Source: Edaphochlamys debaryana (lineage: Eukaryota; Chlorophyta; Chlorophyceae; Chlamydomonadales). Taken from it: a stretch of DNA of 64,000 bases. The notes beneath the pieces are model-generated. The model made no database searches. It worked only from the letters and a program-made list of their open reading frames with translations, and was not told the origin of the DNA. Position 1 is the stretch's first letter. Every line of letters starts with the position of its first letter. The position numbers and the translations under genes were made by a program. Below are positions 1 through 11,700 of this stretch, piece after piece. Location: NCBI GenBank assembly GCA_016858145.1, contig JAEHOE010000107.1:398559-462558 (forward strand). Reading direction: 5' to 3'.

Positions 1-299
1 ACGCATGGGCTGGAATGAGGGTGCGGAACGGCCAAGGCTGGGGCATGGAGCGAGGGCGTAGAGCGCGGGTCTCAGGTTGGAGCGGAGAGGACCAAGGGGT
101 GGGGGCGGGCGTGGAGGGAGTAGTAGTGGGGGTGCCTAGAGTAAATCCGAGCGAGACAGCGGGAGTGGGTCAGTGGATGAAGGATCGGGGCTCAGGCGTG
201 GCAGGATTGGGATGGATGAGACGAAAGGTTGGGAACACCTTTTTGTTTGCTCTCCCGGCTGTGTTTGCTGGCCGAGCTCTTCTCCTCCGCTTCCCGCAG
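1..299. other. Intronic or upstream sequence of the first partial gene
   Basis: G-rich on the plus strand, ending in a pyrimidine-rich stretch and a CAG acceptor at 297-299. I see no exon here that matches the preceding exon of the paralogous gene at 18.8-21.0 kb (the block around its GFKDSLYMC motif). The stretch is therefore read as intron, with the rest of the gene lying to the left of the window. Confidence 0.5.
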
Positions 300-844
300 T
301 TCATCTTCTGTACCCGGAGGTCCACATCGTTCGAGGACAACCGGAAGCTGTACGCGGTGGGTGTCATGCGTGCAGGCGGCCTGTGATGCAACCGTGACCG
401 CCATCAAACCCCTTGTCCTCACTCACAGATGCGCGAGGAAAGCAACCGCCCGCCAGAGGACGTCTTCATGCGGGGCGTTAACCTCACAATCGCACTGTAC
501 GACGATTACTCAGCACGGAATCCGACGCGCGCCTTCCGTCTGTACACCGAAGACATGTTCGACCCAACTGTAAGCCGTCGGGGATGCGCAAACTATCAGG
601 GCAGGCCGCGTTGGAAGCGACCTGCGAGTTCCATGTCTGTGCCCCACACCCCTTGCCAAGTACGCCTCTGAGCCCTCACGCTGTTCCCATGAGACCAACT
701 TCTCCCTTGAGACCAACTTCTTCACGCGGCCCTTCACCGCCCCAGGTGAACGCCACGCTGGCGCAAAACATGCTCCGCTTCCTCGGGGAGCGCCCCACCA
801 AGATCAGCTTCGCGCGCATGCCCGGCTGGTCATCGGGCCGGTAG
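300..844 (+). CDS. Sulfotransferase-like protein, C-terminal part (5' end outside window)
   Basis: Three exons, 300-356, 429-569 and 746-844 (stop TAG 842-844), all phase 0, with donors gtgggt and gtaagc and CAG acceptors; 98 residues are encoded. They match, in order, the last two exons of the complete minus-strand gene at 18796-21036: FIFCTRRSTSFEDNRKLYA aligns with LIFNSRFESSLSANAKLVA, RAFRLYTEDMF with HAMRIYYDDLY, and TLAQNMLRFLGERP with TIAQALLSFLGEDP. Both end shortly after SFARMP. In sulfotransferases the conserved Arg after the IF-N/C strand and a following Ser contact the 3'-phosphate of PAPS; here an Arg pair and Ser residues sit in that place. The call rests mainly on the paralogue, which carries the P-loop-like motif. 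The intron at 357-428 is absent from the paralogue. Substrate unknown; a secreted-glycan substrate is inferred from the neighbouring glycosyltransferases. Confidence 0.72.
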
Positions 845-2566
845 CGCCCGCCACCTGCGTTACTCCCGCAGTGTGTTACCGAGGATTGCCAACCTGTCGC
901 CAAACTGGCTCACTTGAGGGGACCGCGGACGGACCGACACGGACGGCGGCTCCCCTCCTCGACGGCTATTGGCCCATGTCACCATGTGCCATGCGCTCGC
1001 CGCTGTCCGTGTGCCGTGCGCCCTCACTGAAGGGCGTGACCGATACGGCTCGGGCGGAGGCCGGGGCGGCAGCCGCGGCATGGGGGGGCCTCCTGGCCCG
1101 TGCGGCTGTCGGAAAAGCGCCTCGGCGACTCCACGGGAGGCCTGGCAGGCCCCGGCGCAGGTGCGGCCGGCAGGTAGCCGGGGCTTGCGCCCAGGGCTTG
1201 CGCCCAGGGCCCGGGGGCCAGTCGCCGCTCAGTGCCAGCCGGTCTCTGGAGCGCACGGAGTTGCACAGCTTAGTGGAAGCGACAGGCCGGGACCTTGCGG
1301 CCGTGCTGGGTTCTTAAAACTGCGGCCTCGGCGAGGCCCCGGCTAAGGCCACCGAGGCAGGGCTGAGCGACGGCGGTGTGGGCAGGGGGCAGCGGGCTAG
1401 CCCTCCCATGCTGCCGCGTGTGAAGGGATGCTGTTCAAACCGACCCCAACCATCTCCGGGCATGGACACGGCTGCAGCTGCCGGGCATTTGTTGCATCCT
1501 GCTGGCTAGCCTCTGCCAGCGAGCAGGCCCCGCCTTGTGGTCTGCGGTCTTACTGATGGGTTTTGGCCCTTCACTTGAGGGGCTCGCGGACTAACACGGA
1601 CGGAACTTGCGCGGGGGCTCGGGGCATGGGGCGGAGGCAGGGGGGCGCGGGGCCCGTGGCTGATGCGTGCACTGAATGCAGAAGCCGGCGCTGCGACAGC
1701 CTTGTACAACGCGGGCCGGCCTGAAGTCTCAAGTCGGTGAATGGGTCCCTGCCCTGGCTGCTCATTGTTGCTCCGAGGGGGTGAAGGGGAAACGGGAGAC
1801 GAGGTAACGCGAAAAGCAGGGCCAGCAAAGTGCAACAACATCTCTGGCGGGGGGTGGCGGGGTCGCAACCAACAATGACGAAGCGGGGGGCGGGGGGTAT
1901 TACGCTCTTAGAAGCCGTGCAGCGTAGTCAGAACGATGACGGGGGCTGCTGCTGAGCACGTCGACGTAGCCACTGCGCGAGGAGGAAGGCTGGGTGCCAG
2001 CAATGCGCAACGCCGAGGCAGGGGCTAACCCAGGGACAACCGCGCGCGTGAACCTAGCTCCTGGTGTCGAGGCCCCCGGTGATGTGCGCGGTTATTATAG
2101 ACAACCGGGCATAGTGCCGCGGAGTCAAGGCATCGCATTTCGTAGGCCGATGCAAAAAGCCTGTGCGGGGGGTGGGGGTTCTGTGCTCGCAGGGGCCGTG
2201 CAGCGTAGTCCGGACGACGACGAAGGGGGATGCAGCTGAACGCAACTAGGCTGTGTGCAACGCGACAGAAAGAGGGAGAGGCAGAGCGACAGGCACGGGG
2301 GCGGGGGGTGGGTGGGTAAGGGGCCGAGCCACCGAGGGCGGGAAACATCGTTCGTGCCGTGCCGTGCCGGCTTGTTTTGTGAATCGTTGACCCGGCAACG
2401 CACGCTTCGCTGCGTATACGCTCTGCGCTCCAGCAAGCAAACAACGGTCTTCGCAGCTCTGCACCGGTTGTGACGAATCGCCAAACAGTCGTTTACAAAC
2501 TCGAGCATCTTCAAGATGACTTACAGTGTTTGTAGTTAGCCTAATACATGTCGCCACAGGCGGGGT
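845..2566. other. Intergenic region, no gene supported
   Basis: GC-rich sequence between the partial sulfotransferase gene and the first GT31-like gene. Long open frames exist on both strands but have no splice-linked continuation, no recognisable motif and overlapping equivalents in several frames, as expected from GC-rich DNA. It holds short local duplications (911-945 resembles 1572-1605; 1911-1950 resembles 2193-2235) and one copy of a dispersed repeat at about 1781-1837. No clear TATA box was seen upstream of 2567. Confidence 0.5.
1781..1837 (+). repeat. Dispersed short repeat, copy 1
   Basis: This block shares a core (ACGGGAGACGAG, then ACGCGAAAAGCAGG, then CCAGCAAAGTGCAAC) with 13031-13094 in the same orientation and with 7279-7337 in reverse orientation. 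This copy is the most diverged. All three lie in intergenic DNA. Confidence 0.6.
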
Positions 2567-5500
2567 ATGAGACTGCAGCGCCCTCATCGCGTTCGTGTCG
2601 CTCAAAGCAAATTGGCTGCCCTGGCGCCAAAGTCGCTGAGAAATGTAACTTTAAATCTCATTGTTCTGGGCGCACTCGCTGGAGCAAGCGCAGCTGTGCC
2701 CGCTCATCATCCTGTCGATGACCCGGTTAGGGACTTTGTTCTGGTGCAGGTAGGCCTGCTGTAAGCGGCGATGAGGCATGTCGTTCCACATGAAGAAGTT
2801 GCCGGCATCGGGTCTGACACTGCTACTGCGGACACCCGACCCCACGACCCTCCCCCCTCCCCCCGCCTCTTGCCCCCGCAAGGCGGCTTGCAAGCATCGG
2901 CAGCCTTACCTGCATGCCTCTCGGATATGGAGATCCAAGGTGCAGTGGGTGCAGAGAGATCCGCCTTCATGCGACGTGTTCGACCTTGCCGTTGCAAAAC
3001 ATTGCCGCCCTCCCTTACTAGCATGCCTCCCGTCGTGCCTGCGCCTCAGGTTCCCATGCGCTGCTTCTTCGCGCTGAACAACACAGACCAAGTGGCTGCG
3101 CTAAGGGCCGACCCGCAGAGCCAGGCCCTGAATGAATTTTACGACTTCATCGAGGTGCGCTACGTTTGCGTGCTTGAGCACCGCCGGCAGCGCACACCGC
3201 GGGCCTCGGCTCATACCACACTGTCCGCCTGCCCCGCCGTTCCGCAGGATGACGTGGAACGGCGCGTCTCGGCCAGTCAACCAGGTGAGTGGGTCAGCCA
3301 AGTGCGTGAGCTGTTCGCGGCCTGGTGCATTTGTTGGCAGGGCTGACACGAGCGAGGAGATTTTACGCAGCTAGGGTCAAGTGTCCGGAGCAGCGTGGTG
3401 TGGGCGGGGGGCTTGGTATAGGCGAGGGCGTGCGTGGGAGCAAGGGTCCGATGGGATCTGCGCCTGCCGCTGGTACCCACTTGCGTCCCAGCTCTCTCCG
3501 GCGTCCCTTCCTGTGGGCCCTCCACTTAATGACCCGTCTGCCGCATGCCCTTGTGGTCCAGGCGCTCTGAGGCACGCGCTGGCGCCCATTATGGCGCACC
3601 GACACTTCGGGGAAACCTACAAGTGGATGCTGTACGGTGAGCGGGGCACGCGTCGTACGGTGTCGTTCTTCCCCATGCCACCTACCGCGCCTCCCTCGCT
3701 TCGCTGCCCCCCCACCAACTCGTGCTTGCCCCAAACTCCGTCAGGTGACGATGACACTCAGTTCTTCCTGGCAGGTAGCGGGGCATATCACTACCGTAGG
3801 GTGATGAGGGACAGGACACTGGTGGCAGTGCGAATGACTGCCGTAGGGTGTTGGGCTGGAGGAAGGTTGTGCTTCAGCCCGTCGTTGCGCTGTGCTGATA
3901 GTCAAGGTCCGCTCCTGTCACTCCTACCGTCGCCCAACCCCGGCATGACGAGGGCTCTAACCCGACCAACTGTCCCCCCAGGTGCCATGAAGGTTTTGTC
4001 ACATCTGGACCCAAACCAGCCCCTCATGATCTCAGACCACCTGTGGTGAGTGCGTGGGTTAGCAGCGTAGCACGGGTCTGACTGCTGGGTCTTGATTCGG
4101 GGTGGGAAGGAGGCTCAAGATGCGCAGTTCAGTAGAAGCCACAAGCCAGGCAACAGCTGGTGCCAATAGAAGGCGTGTGACTGTAGCTGCTGGTCCTGCC
4201 TGACACGCCCTACGCTACACGCCCATGCGCCCTGCTGTTGGCCAGGTATGAGGGGCAACACCCCAACCAGCATGCAGCCCGCTGTCTTCCGTGTGGGTTC
4301 GACACGTCACTCATCCGCACCGAGGTGGGTTCTCTCGGCTGTGTTGGCTACCAGCTAGTTGAACGACCGCCGCCCACGTTCTCCTCACGTTTGCCCCATC
4401 CTACCATCTCCCTCTCCACAGCACTCCCAGGATGGCACCAAGCCGCTGTTCGTCCCCCGACCCGCGTGCCCGTTCTGCACGTACGACTTCTCGTGCGGCG
4501 CGTACGACGCAACCCACCATTGCAATGCCAGCCACGACGCTGTGTTTCGGGACTATTACAGCCCGCGCCTGCTGGGCCGGCGCAGCAACAGCACGGGTCG
4601 GCTCGAGGACACCAAGCTTCTGAGCGCCCAGTTCTCGAACTGGTACCGGTACCGCTGGGGCAGGGGCGGCAGGGGGCGCCCAATGAAGGAGGAGACGCCA
4701 AAGCCGCTGGATGCGCAACAGCAGACTCTCCTCGGGCAGGCATGGCGGGGCGACAGCGCGCCCTTCCCTTTCTGTGTACGGCATGATGATCGGTAGGTGA
4801 GCGGCACATAGCTGCTCGGCACTCTTTCAACATTCTGCCCTTCAACTAGAGGGCAACATAGTTTGTGACGCGCAGCACAGCCCGCCGCGTCTGCCAGGGC
4901 CCACCATTGACGTCACCGCACTAACCCCTGCTGCGTTGCACGACTTGCAGGGTGCACAAGGACGTGCCCATGCCGAACTGCAACACCGGAGTCAGCTCCG
5001 TCTTCCACGGTGCGTCAGACACGGTGCTGAATGACCAGCATCCACCGGAGCACAGCGCACAGCAGGCTCGCCAGTCTCCCGCACGTTGAACCCTCGTGAC
5101 GTTGCTCCTCTGCCCCTTCCGGCGCAGGCGGTTCGGGCCTGGTGCTCTCCGTGGGCATGATGCGGGCCCTGGACCTGGACACAGCAGAGGCCTACATCCG
5201 AACGGGCTTCGACACGGGAGGGGACGCGCTTTTTGCCAGGTACGTCTGCGGGTACGCTGCTTAGCAGTCCATTTGATGGCTTGGGCAGTTTCCCGGGGCC
5301 CTGCTGGGGGCAGGGTAGGGCGGTTGCGTCCGCGGGCGCACCTCCCCCCCCCATGCGCCTCCGCCGCGCACTACGTTGTCCCTTGCCGAACCCCGAACTC
5401 CACTAGTTCCACCGTGTAGTGCTTAGCCCTCGTCCATCCCCTCCTTCCTCCCTGGCAGGGCCATCAAGGCGCAGGGGTTTGCGCACACTGACCCAGGGCT

Positions 5501-6071
5501 CCGCTATAAACTGGGCGTTTCGCCGCCGGACCGCTACAACTTGTTCGTTGAGAGCATGTGGCTGTCCATCCTGGATGACCTCGAGAACTTCGTGCAGTGC
5601 AAGCGCCAGCACAAGCCTGAGATGACGGCGGAGGAACGGATCTGGATCCTGGAGTACACCATAGCTCTGCACGTGCACGCGGCGCTTCAACAGGTGGGCC
5701 GGGACCGGCACTCCGGCCGGCGCTGCTCGAGGGGGCGACCAGGGCACGGGGCTTTTGGGTTCCGTTATCATCATGTTGGGACCACAAGCCCAGTACGGCA
5801 GCAGGGTCGAGCCCCTCGGTCGAGCCCGTTGGGCGCTGACGCTCGTGCGCTCACACGCCTCGTGGCCCGTCCTGCGCAGGTGGAAGCGGTGGTCGCCATG
5901 TGGCAGCGGCGGGCGGAAGTGCACATGATTTTGCACGAGCAGCTGCTGCGGGCCAAGCGGCAGAGGGGCGGCGCGGCGGGCGCACAGGCGCTCTACGAGG
6001 CCATGCGCCTCGCCATGTGCCCGGAGCCGCCCATGCCACTGGCAGAGGCTTCGCTGGCAGCCGGCTCCTGA
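2567..6071 (+). CDS. GT31/Fringe-like (DUF604-type) glycosyltransferase, paralogue 1
   Basis: Thirteen exons: 2567-2749, 2883-2939, 3050-3154, 3248-3284, 3562-3636, 3745-3774, 3982-4045, 4246-4324, 4422-4792, 4951-5009, 5128-5239, 5459-5693, 5880-6071. Phases close exactly, giving 532 residues. A hydrophobic stretch near residues 28-46 suits a type II signal anchor, so the enzyme probably faces the Golgi/ER lumen. FALNNTDQ lies near residue 90. The nucleotide-sugar/metal DxD site is YGDDDTQFF (Asp triplet about 154-156), followed by the family-typical HLDPNQPLMISDHLW. A cysteine-rich insert begins near 226 (CPFC, then FSCGAYD). HGGSGLVLS near 353 matches the GGxG(F/L) motif of beta-1,3-glycosyltransferases. 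TGFDTGGDALFARA resembles the acidic block after it in plant DUF604 proteins. Start chosen because it precedes the hydrophobic segment and matches the paralogue's exon 1 end (VDDPVRDFVLVQ). Donor sugar and acceptor cannot be told. No TGTAA poly(A) signal was found just downstream. Confidence 0.83.
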
Positions 6072-7264
6072 CGAGGGCGCTTCGTAATGTTAGATACACG
6101 CGTGGAGAGGGGCGCGGTGTTGCAGCATGTGGTAGCACAGCTGCTGCGGGCGGCTGAAGGCGCGCGGCGGGGTGCATGCATGGACCTGCCGGAGGATGGG
6201 TCTCAGGGCCGCCTATGAGCGGGGCACGCCATCCCAGGTTGCCCCTCTCTCAGTGCCAATGGCTGTGGTCGAGGGACGTGTGGAAGATGGGTGACAGACC
6301 TGGTTCCCTAAACAGATGAGGGAGAGGAGGTGGTAAGCCTTGCGTTAACTTATTCATCCCAGGAGGCAGGTTGCGTGCAGGACTCACGCAGGACTTCGAG
6401 CGAAGGGGTGAGGCTGCTGACTCTAAGAACTCGCACTTGCCCCGTGTTCAAATAATGTGAAGTAAACAGGATGTATCCATGAGATTCCGTGCTTTCCTAT
6501 GGAGAATGGTTGCAAGTCCTTCGCCCTAGGTTAGCCTAGGCACGCCTGAGCAGCGAGTGCTGCCTGAAGGGCTCGCGGGCATGACCAGGGGAGCAGGGGC
6601 ACGTGAGGGGCAGCCCTTGGTCGAAACCTGCAATGCAAGTTCTCATTGTGGAAGAGTGATGAACTGCCCTTGTGGTGCGTGGTGCACGCTCCGCAGTCTC
6701 GTGCGGTCTCGTGTCTGGCTTGTGTTTCGGCCCCGAAGCCATCCTCGAGCCCCTCAACCCCCCCCCCCCCCCGGAGCTTCACGTCGATGACCGCACGAAG
6801 CAGTATCACCCAGTGTCTCAGCACGAAGCGCGGCGGGGGTCACAACGCGAGGTTACGCCCCGGGGCGAAGGATACTTCCGGGCCTCTGCCGGCTGTTTAC
6901 ACGCCTCTCTGACCCCCGCACAGCCGCGCACCCCCGCGTTCTCTGACCCCCTGCCTAACCTGCTGCCCGACACCCCGCCTCCCGCATCTCCCTCACGGCA
7001 CCCCAGTCCCGCCTGTGCAGTGGCGGGATCTTGTTTGGCCGCCGCGGGGAGCTCACTCGGGGTTTGGTTTGCTGCCCCGTGGAGCTGCCACCTGTACGGC
7101 CTCTACCGTATCCGGCCAAGTCGTCTTCCCAAACCCCCGCAACACCACGCTACTCAGCCCGCCGGCGGTGCTACCTTTGTGTGTGATTCCTCTACACTCC
7201 TCTACACTCCCTACTTTCCCGCATGTTCTTCTCTACTGGTCTTCTGCGTGGGGCCTTCATCCAT

Positions 7265-7351
7265 CCCCACGCTAGGTGCAATCGTTGCACTTTGCTGGCC
7301 TGCTTTTCGCGTTCCTCGTCTCCCGTGTCTCCTTTCTCCCCACGCTAGGTG
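7265..7351 (-). repeat. Dispersed short repeat, copy 2, flanked by 14-bp direct repeats
   Basis: The 59-bp core (7279-7337) is the reverse complement of the repeat at 13031-13094, nearly identical over its length, and of the diverged copy at 1781-1837. It is bracketed by identical 14-base direct repeats, CCCCACGCTAGGTG, at 7265-7278 and 7338-7351. The bracketing looks like a target-site duplication left by insertion of a small non-autonomous element. No terminal inverted repeat or poly-A tail is evident, so the class is open. Confidence 0.6.
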
Positions 7352-8171
7352 AGCTATGCGTAAATAGTTTCTCTGGGGGGCTACGACCGTCCTGGGCGGG
7401 TCTTGTCTGTTGTGGGCCTTCGTGTACGCATACCGCCGGCGGGCCGGCCAGCTATTGCCCAAACAACGAACGAACCTCTGGCGCTCCGAGGCTCGGACCG
7501 TTCGCTCTGGGCTTGCGGAGCTTCGCCAGTGGCGCTCATCCCCGTATGTCGGTTGGGCGGGCACTACGCGGAGCTAATTACACTTTCGGAGTCTCGCCGG
7601 GCTTTCCGCTTGCTTACAGTTTCCTCGTTGCCTAACACCACGATGTCGGCAGGGGCTCGCGTGAGTCGCGTCCGCCGACCCCGCGCGCTTTCCGGCCGCT
7701 GTTCCCACATCCCCTCTCCTGCGCTACCTCGCCCGCAGAGTAGACCACATGGTTCTTGTGCCCATGCATTTGGCCCCGATCCTGGGGGATACACTGCCAC
7801 CGCAGGCAAGCAGCCAGGCGCGCGCGCGGCGGCAGGGGGACGTCGGGGGACGCGGGGGACGGGGGATGCGGATTTCGTGCATCGGAGCATACAGCGCGAC
7901 CAGCACAGGGCGGAGCAATGCGTTCTGAATTCCTGGCACCAGCCGTGTGCGCGACGCGACGCTCGCCGACCTGCTGTGCCCTCGCGAATGCTTCGGCACG
8001 ATGGAAGCCCAACACCGACTTCCGCCATCCCTCTTACACACAGGCTAACTTGCAAGGCCATGTAGAGTAGCCTAGGTGGCATGCCTTCGGCTCGCGCAGG
8101 CACCTCGCGCGTTGTGTGCTTCATGATGTAGTGCCGCTGCACTGATCTGACATCTGCCTGATTACTGTTTT

Positions 8172-8207
8172 CGGATTAAGTAGAGCCCTCGGATTAAGTA
8201 TAGCCCT
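8172..8207 (+). repeat. 18-bp tandem duplication
   Basis: Two adjacent copies of CGGATTAAGTAGAGCCCT (8172-8189 and 8190-8207), differing by one base, in the region upstream of the second GT31-like gene. Confidence 0.8.
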
Positions 8208-8717
8208 CGGCACAACACATGACTTGCCCCCTGCCCCCACCCCCGACCCCCGCTTCCTGGTGTACACTACCGGACTTGCCCTATAGCTTGAATTGCAAGC
8301 AGAGCCCGTGCCTTGCCTTGGGGGCGATCGGTCGGGGGTTGTGCAGGCTAACCCTAGTCGGATTCGAGTTCCGGACGCACGTACTCGACAACCGCGTCGA
8401 ACCGACCCAGCGGTCAATGATGCAACTTTTGGTTCACTTTCAGGGACATGAACTCCCAGACAGTAGTTGCCCGCCGACGTACGGGCGGCGGACGGGCACG
8501 CCCGGGAAAAAAGGAAAAAAAGCATTTTCCGGGTGGCTCTGGCACAGATACCGCGAGTGAGAGTCCACAACTGCCTCTTTATATTATTGCGGCCCCCGAT
8601 GGACTATGTGTGCCATATCGATGTGAAAGTAGTAGCAGCAGCCGCCTGGCTCAAGCTGAATCTACTGAGATAACAAACAACGCGCCTTATTAAGCGCTGG
8701 ATACGCGTCACATAACG

Positions 8718-11700
8718 ATGCAGTTCAGCTGCACAGTTTCGGCCCCAGGCGAACCCCAGCGACCAGGGGAGCGACGCCGCTCAGCGAATTGCCCTCGAGG
8801 AGCGCTGCTTCCGTGTATCTACTTGCTGCTAAGCGGGCTCGCCGTCGCAGTTTCGACCGCGCACCTCGTCGATGACCCGGTTAGGGATTTTGTTCTAGTC
8901 CAAGTAAGTCCTACTCCTTACTCCCGGCCTGTCATTATGTTCAGTCATGAATAACGCTTGTGTGCACGGTGCCGCTTGCTCGAGCGTTGAACGTACACGC
9001 GCAATCGACACGCACAGGCCGCCTGCAAGCACCGGCTACCGTTCCTGCACGCTTCGAGGATATGGAGGTCAAAGGTGCGGACGTGGGAAGGGGGGTGTCA
9101 CGGGGTCGCCCGACCGGGCGAGGTCGCCCCTGTTGGCGGGGGCGGGGGCGGTGCGCCGTACGTAAGGGCGGTGGAGCGTACTGTATGTGGGTGAGGGCAC
9201 CCAGCGGGTTGAACGAACACTCTGTACAGCGGTGCCACACACGGACGCCATGCTCCTTTGGGGCTGCTGGGGTGCGTGCAGCGGCCACACAGCGCCCACA
9301 GCATGCCGTTACTTCCCACAGCACCACTTGCCTTGCCCGGACTTCCCCTCACGCCCTCAGGTCCCCCTGCGCTGCTATTTTGCGCTCAACAATACAGATC
9401 AGGTGGACGCCCTCAGGGCCGAGCGCGTGGCAAGGTCTTACCGCGAGACATACACGTTCATACCGGTCAGCATCGGGGTGCGGTGTGTGCGAGGGCGATG
9501 CCGTGGCGTGTGGTGGCGTGGCTTGGTGGCGTGGTCGGCGCGCAACCTCGACCGCAACCTTGACACCTGACGCCGCTACTGCATGACTTCTTGCAGGATG
9601 ACACTGAGGGAAGGAATGTTCCCAGCCAGCTCGGTGGGTGCCTGCTGGCTGGTGACTGTGGCATGTCGAGGGGGTGATCAAGCCGGCCAGCTCGGCCTCT
9701 GGAAGGGATCGTGCGTCCTGCTCTGCTGTGATGGGCTGCTAATGATGGGAGCTGCATAGCTCTGTCCTCCATCTGGTTCAGCACAGAAGGGAAGCCCCTG
9801 TCCTTCTTGTGCTCGCTGACGTGGCATGGATGACCCGCCCGCTGCGAACCGCCCAGGCGGACTGCGCCACGCGCTGGCTCCAATCTTGGCGCATCGCCAC
9901 TTTGGGGAAACATACAAGTGGATCCTGTTTGGTAAGCAGCGCACGTACATGCAGTAGTACGGCGGAGGGCGTGTGGAAGCTCTGCTCTGCCCTCTGGGTC
10001 TCTGTAATGAACCCGGCAGCTATGAGAGCCATCCCCTCCCCACGGCTTGTCTCCCGCCCTCCCCTGCGCGCAGGTGACGACGACACGCAGTTCTTCCTAG
10101 CAGGTGAGGCCACTAGCATGAAGGCCGGCGCAAATAGCCTCGCCAGGAAGGGTCCTGGGCGCCTCAGAGAGCGCTTGCTTGCCCAGAGCCCAGAGAGCGA
10201 GACAGCCGCCGGCAGTGGCCTAGGAGTAGGTACTGCTTGGGAGGCAAGCGCGGCTTCCTCCGCAGCCAAGGTAGCGGCGCCTCGCGGGCTCCTTCGCTCC
10301 AGTCATCCCTGTTGCTGCCAGCAAACTGAACATGCCTCCATCCTGGTGCCACGCCGTGACCCCCACCCCTCGCCCCCAGGCGCCGTCAAGGCGCTGTCGC
10401 ACCTGGACCCCAACCAGCCCCTTATGATCTCAGACCACATGTGGTGAGAAGTGTTTGTGGGGACCCGATCAAGCGAGCTCTACTGAACGGGGCTGCGTTG
10501 CAGATCTACAGCCGCGGTGCGCGGCGTGCCCCAGTAGCCCTTGTGATCCTGGGCACCTGAAGCCTCTCGCTCTGCATGACAGCAAACCTCCTAACTAGGT
10601 ACGAGGGTCGGCATCCCAACCCCTACGCCCCGAGATGCCTCCCTTGTGGCTTCAACACATCTCTTATCCGTACAGAGGTGAGTCGGATAGTTCCACATGT
10701 AACGTCGTCAGAATGCGTGTTTTGTGGAAGCACACCCTGTAGATCTAGGAGCCATATAATGCTCCCCACCCAGGGGTGTCCCCACCTACCTGTCCTCTCT
10801 CCTGCCCCTCAGTCTAAGAAGTTCCCTCATCCTCTGCCCCCCACCCCGCAGCTAGCCCAAGATGGGGCTACGCAGCTCTTCGTTCCTCGCCCTGCGTGCC
10901 CGTTCTGCACACACGACTTCTCGTGCGGTGCGTACGACAAGAGTCAGCACTGCTCGCCAAGGCATTTTGCTGCGTTCAAGAAGTTCTTCAGCCCACGAGT
11001 GATGGGCCATCGTAGTAACAGCTCGGGTCAAGTTGAGCTCGTGAAGCTCCTTGTCTCCCAGTACTCGGCCTGGTACCGATACCGGTGGGGCCGCGGCGGC
11101 CAGGGGCGACCCCTCAAGGACGAGGATCCGCCACCGATGGGCGCCCTCGAGCAGAGCCTCCTGGGGGAGGCGTGGCGAGGGGGCAAACCACCCTTTCCCC
11201 TCTGCGTACGGCACGATGACAGGTACGGCAAGGGCCCGTCAGCATGTGCACCCCCTCTGCATGCATCGGTAGCCTAACGTCATGCTCTTCCCGCTGCCCA
11301 ATTCATTCCATAGGGTCCACAAAGACGCCCCAAGACGCAATTGCAACACGGGTGCAAGCTCTGTGTTTCACGGTACGGTGCGCGTCTTGCTCATGCGCCG
11401 ACGGGCTGAGGCCTGCGCCGTGCCTGCGTCGTCCACCACTTTCACGCCCGCTCACCCGTACTGCTCCTGCCTGCGTGATCCTCCCTTCCCGCTCCTCCTG
11501 CCTGCTCCCATCACCGCAGGTGGAACGGGCATGGTTCTCTCAGTGGGTCTGATGCGGGCCCTGGACCTGGACGCAGCAGAGGCCTACATCCGAACGGGCT
11601 TCGACACGGGAGGGGACGCGCTGTTCGTCAGGTGCGCAGCGGACAGTGGCCTGTTTGAGCCTCCCCTGTGGCCGGCCCTCTCGTCACCCCCATTACACGC

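Larger units (their letters stand above)
6072..8717. other. Intergenic region between the two GT31-like paralogues
   Basis: About 2.6 kb with no gene I can support. It contains a 15-base poly-C run (6758-6772), a dispersed repeat flanked by 14-bp direct repeats (7265-7351), a small CTCTACACTC duplication near 7190-7207, and an 18-bp tandem duplication (8172-8207). An AT-rich spot, TTTATATT, near 8578, about 140 bases before the next start codon, could belong to the promoter of paralogue 2, but this is only suggestive. Confidence 0.5.

Noticed and set aside
871..1317. Plus-strand open frame of 148 codons after the partial sulfotransferase gene
   Set aside because: Arg/Ala/Gly-rich, overlapped by open frames on both strands, with no splice context or motif.
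6672..7352. Plus-strand open frame of 226 codons between the GT31-like genes
   Set aside because: It runs through a poly-C tract and a dispersed repeat, is Pro/Ser-rich without motifs, and has no paralogous counterpart.
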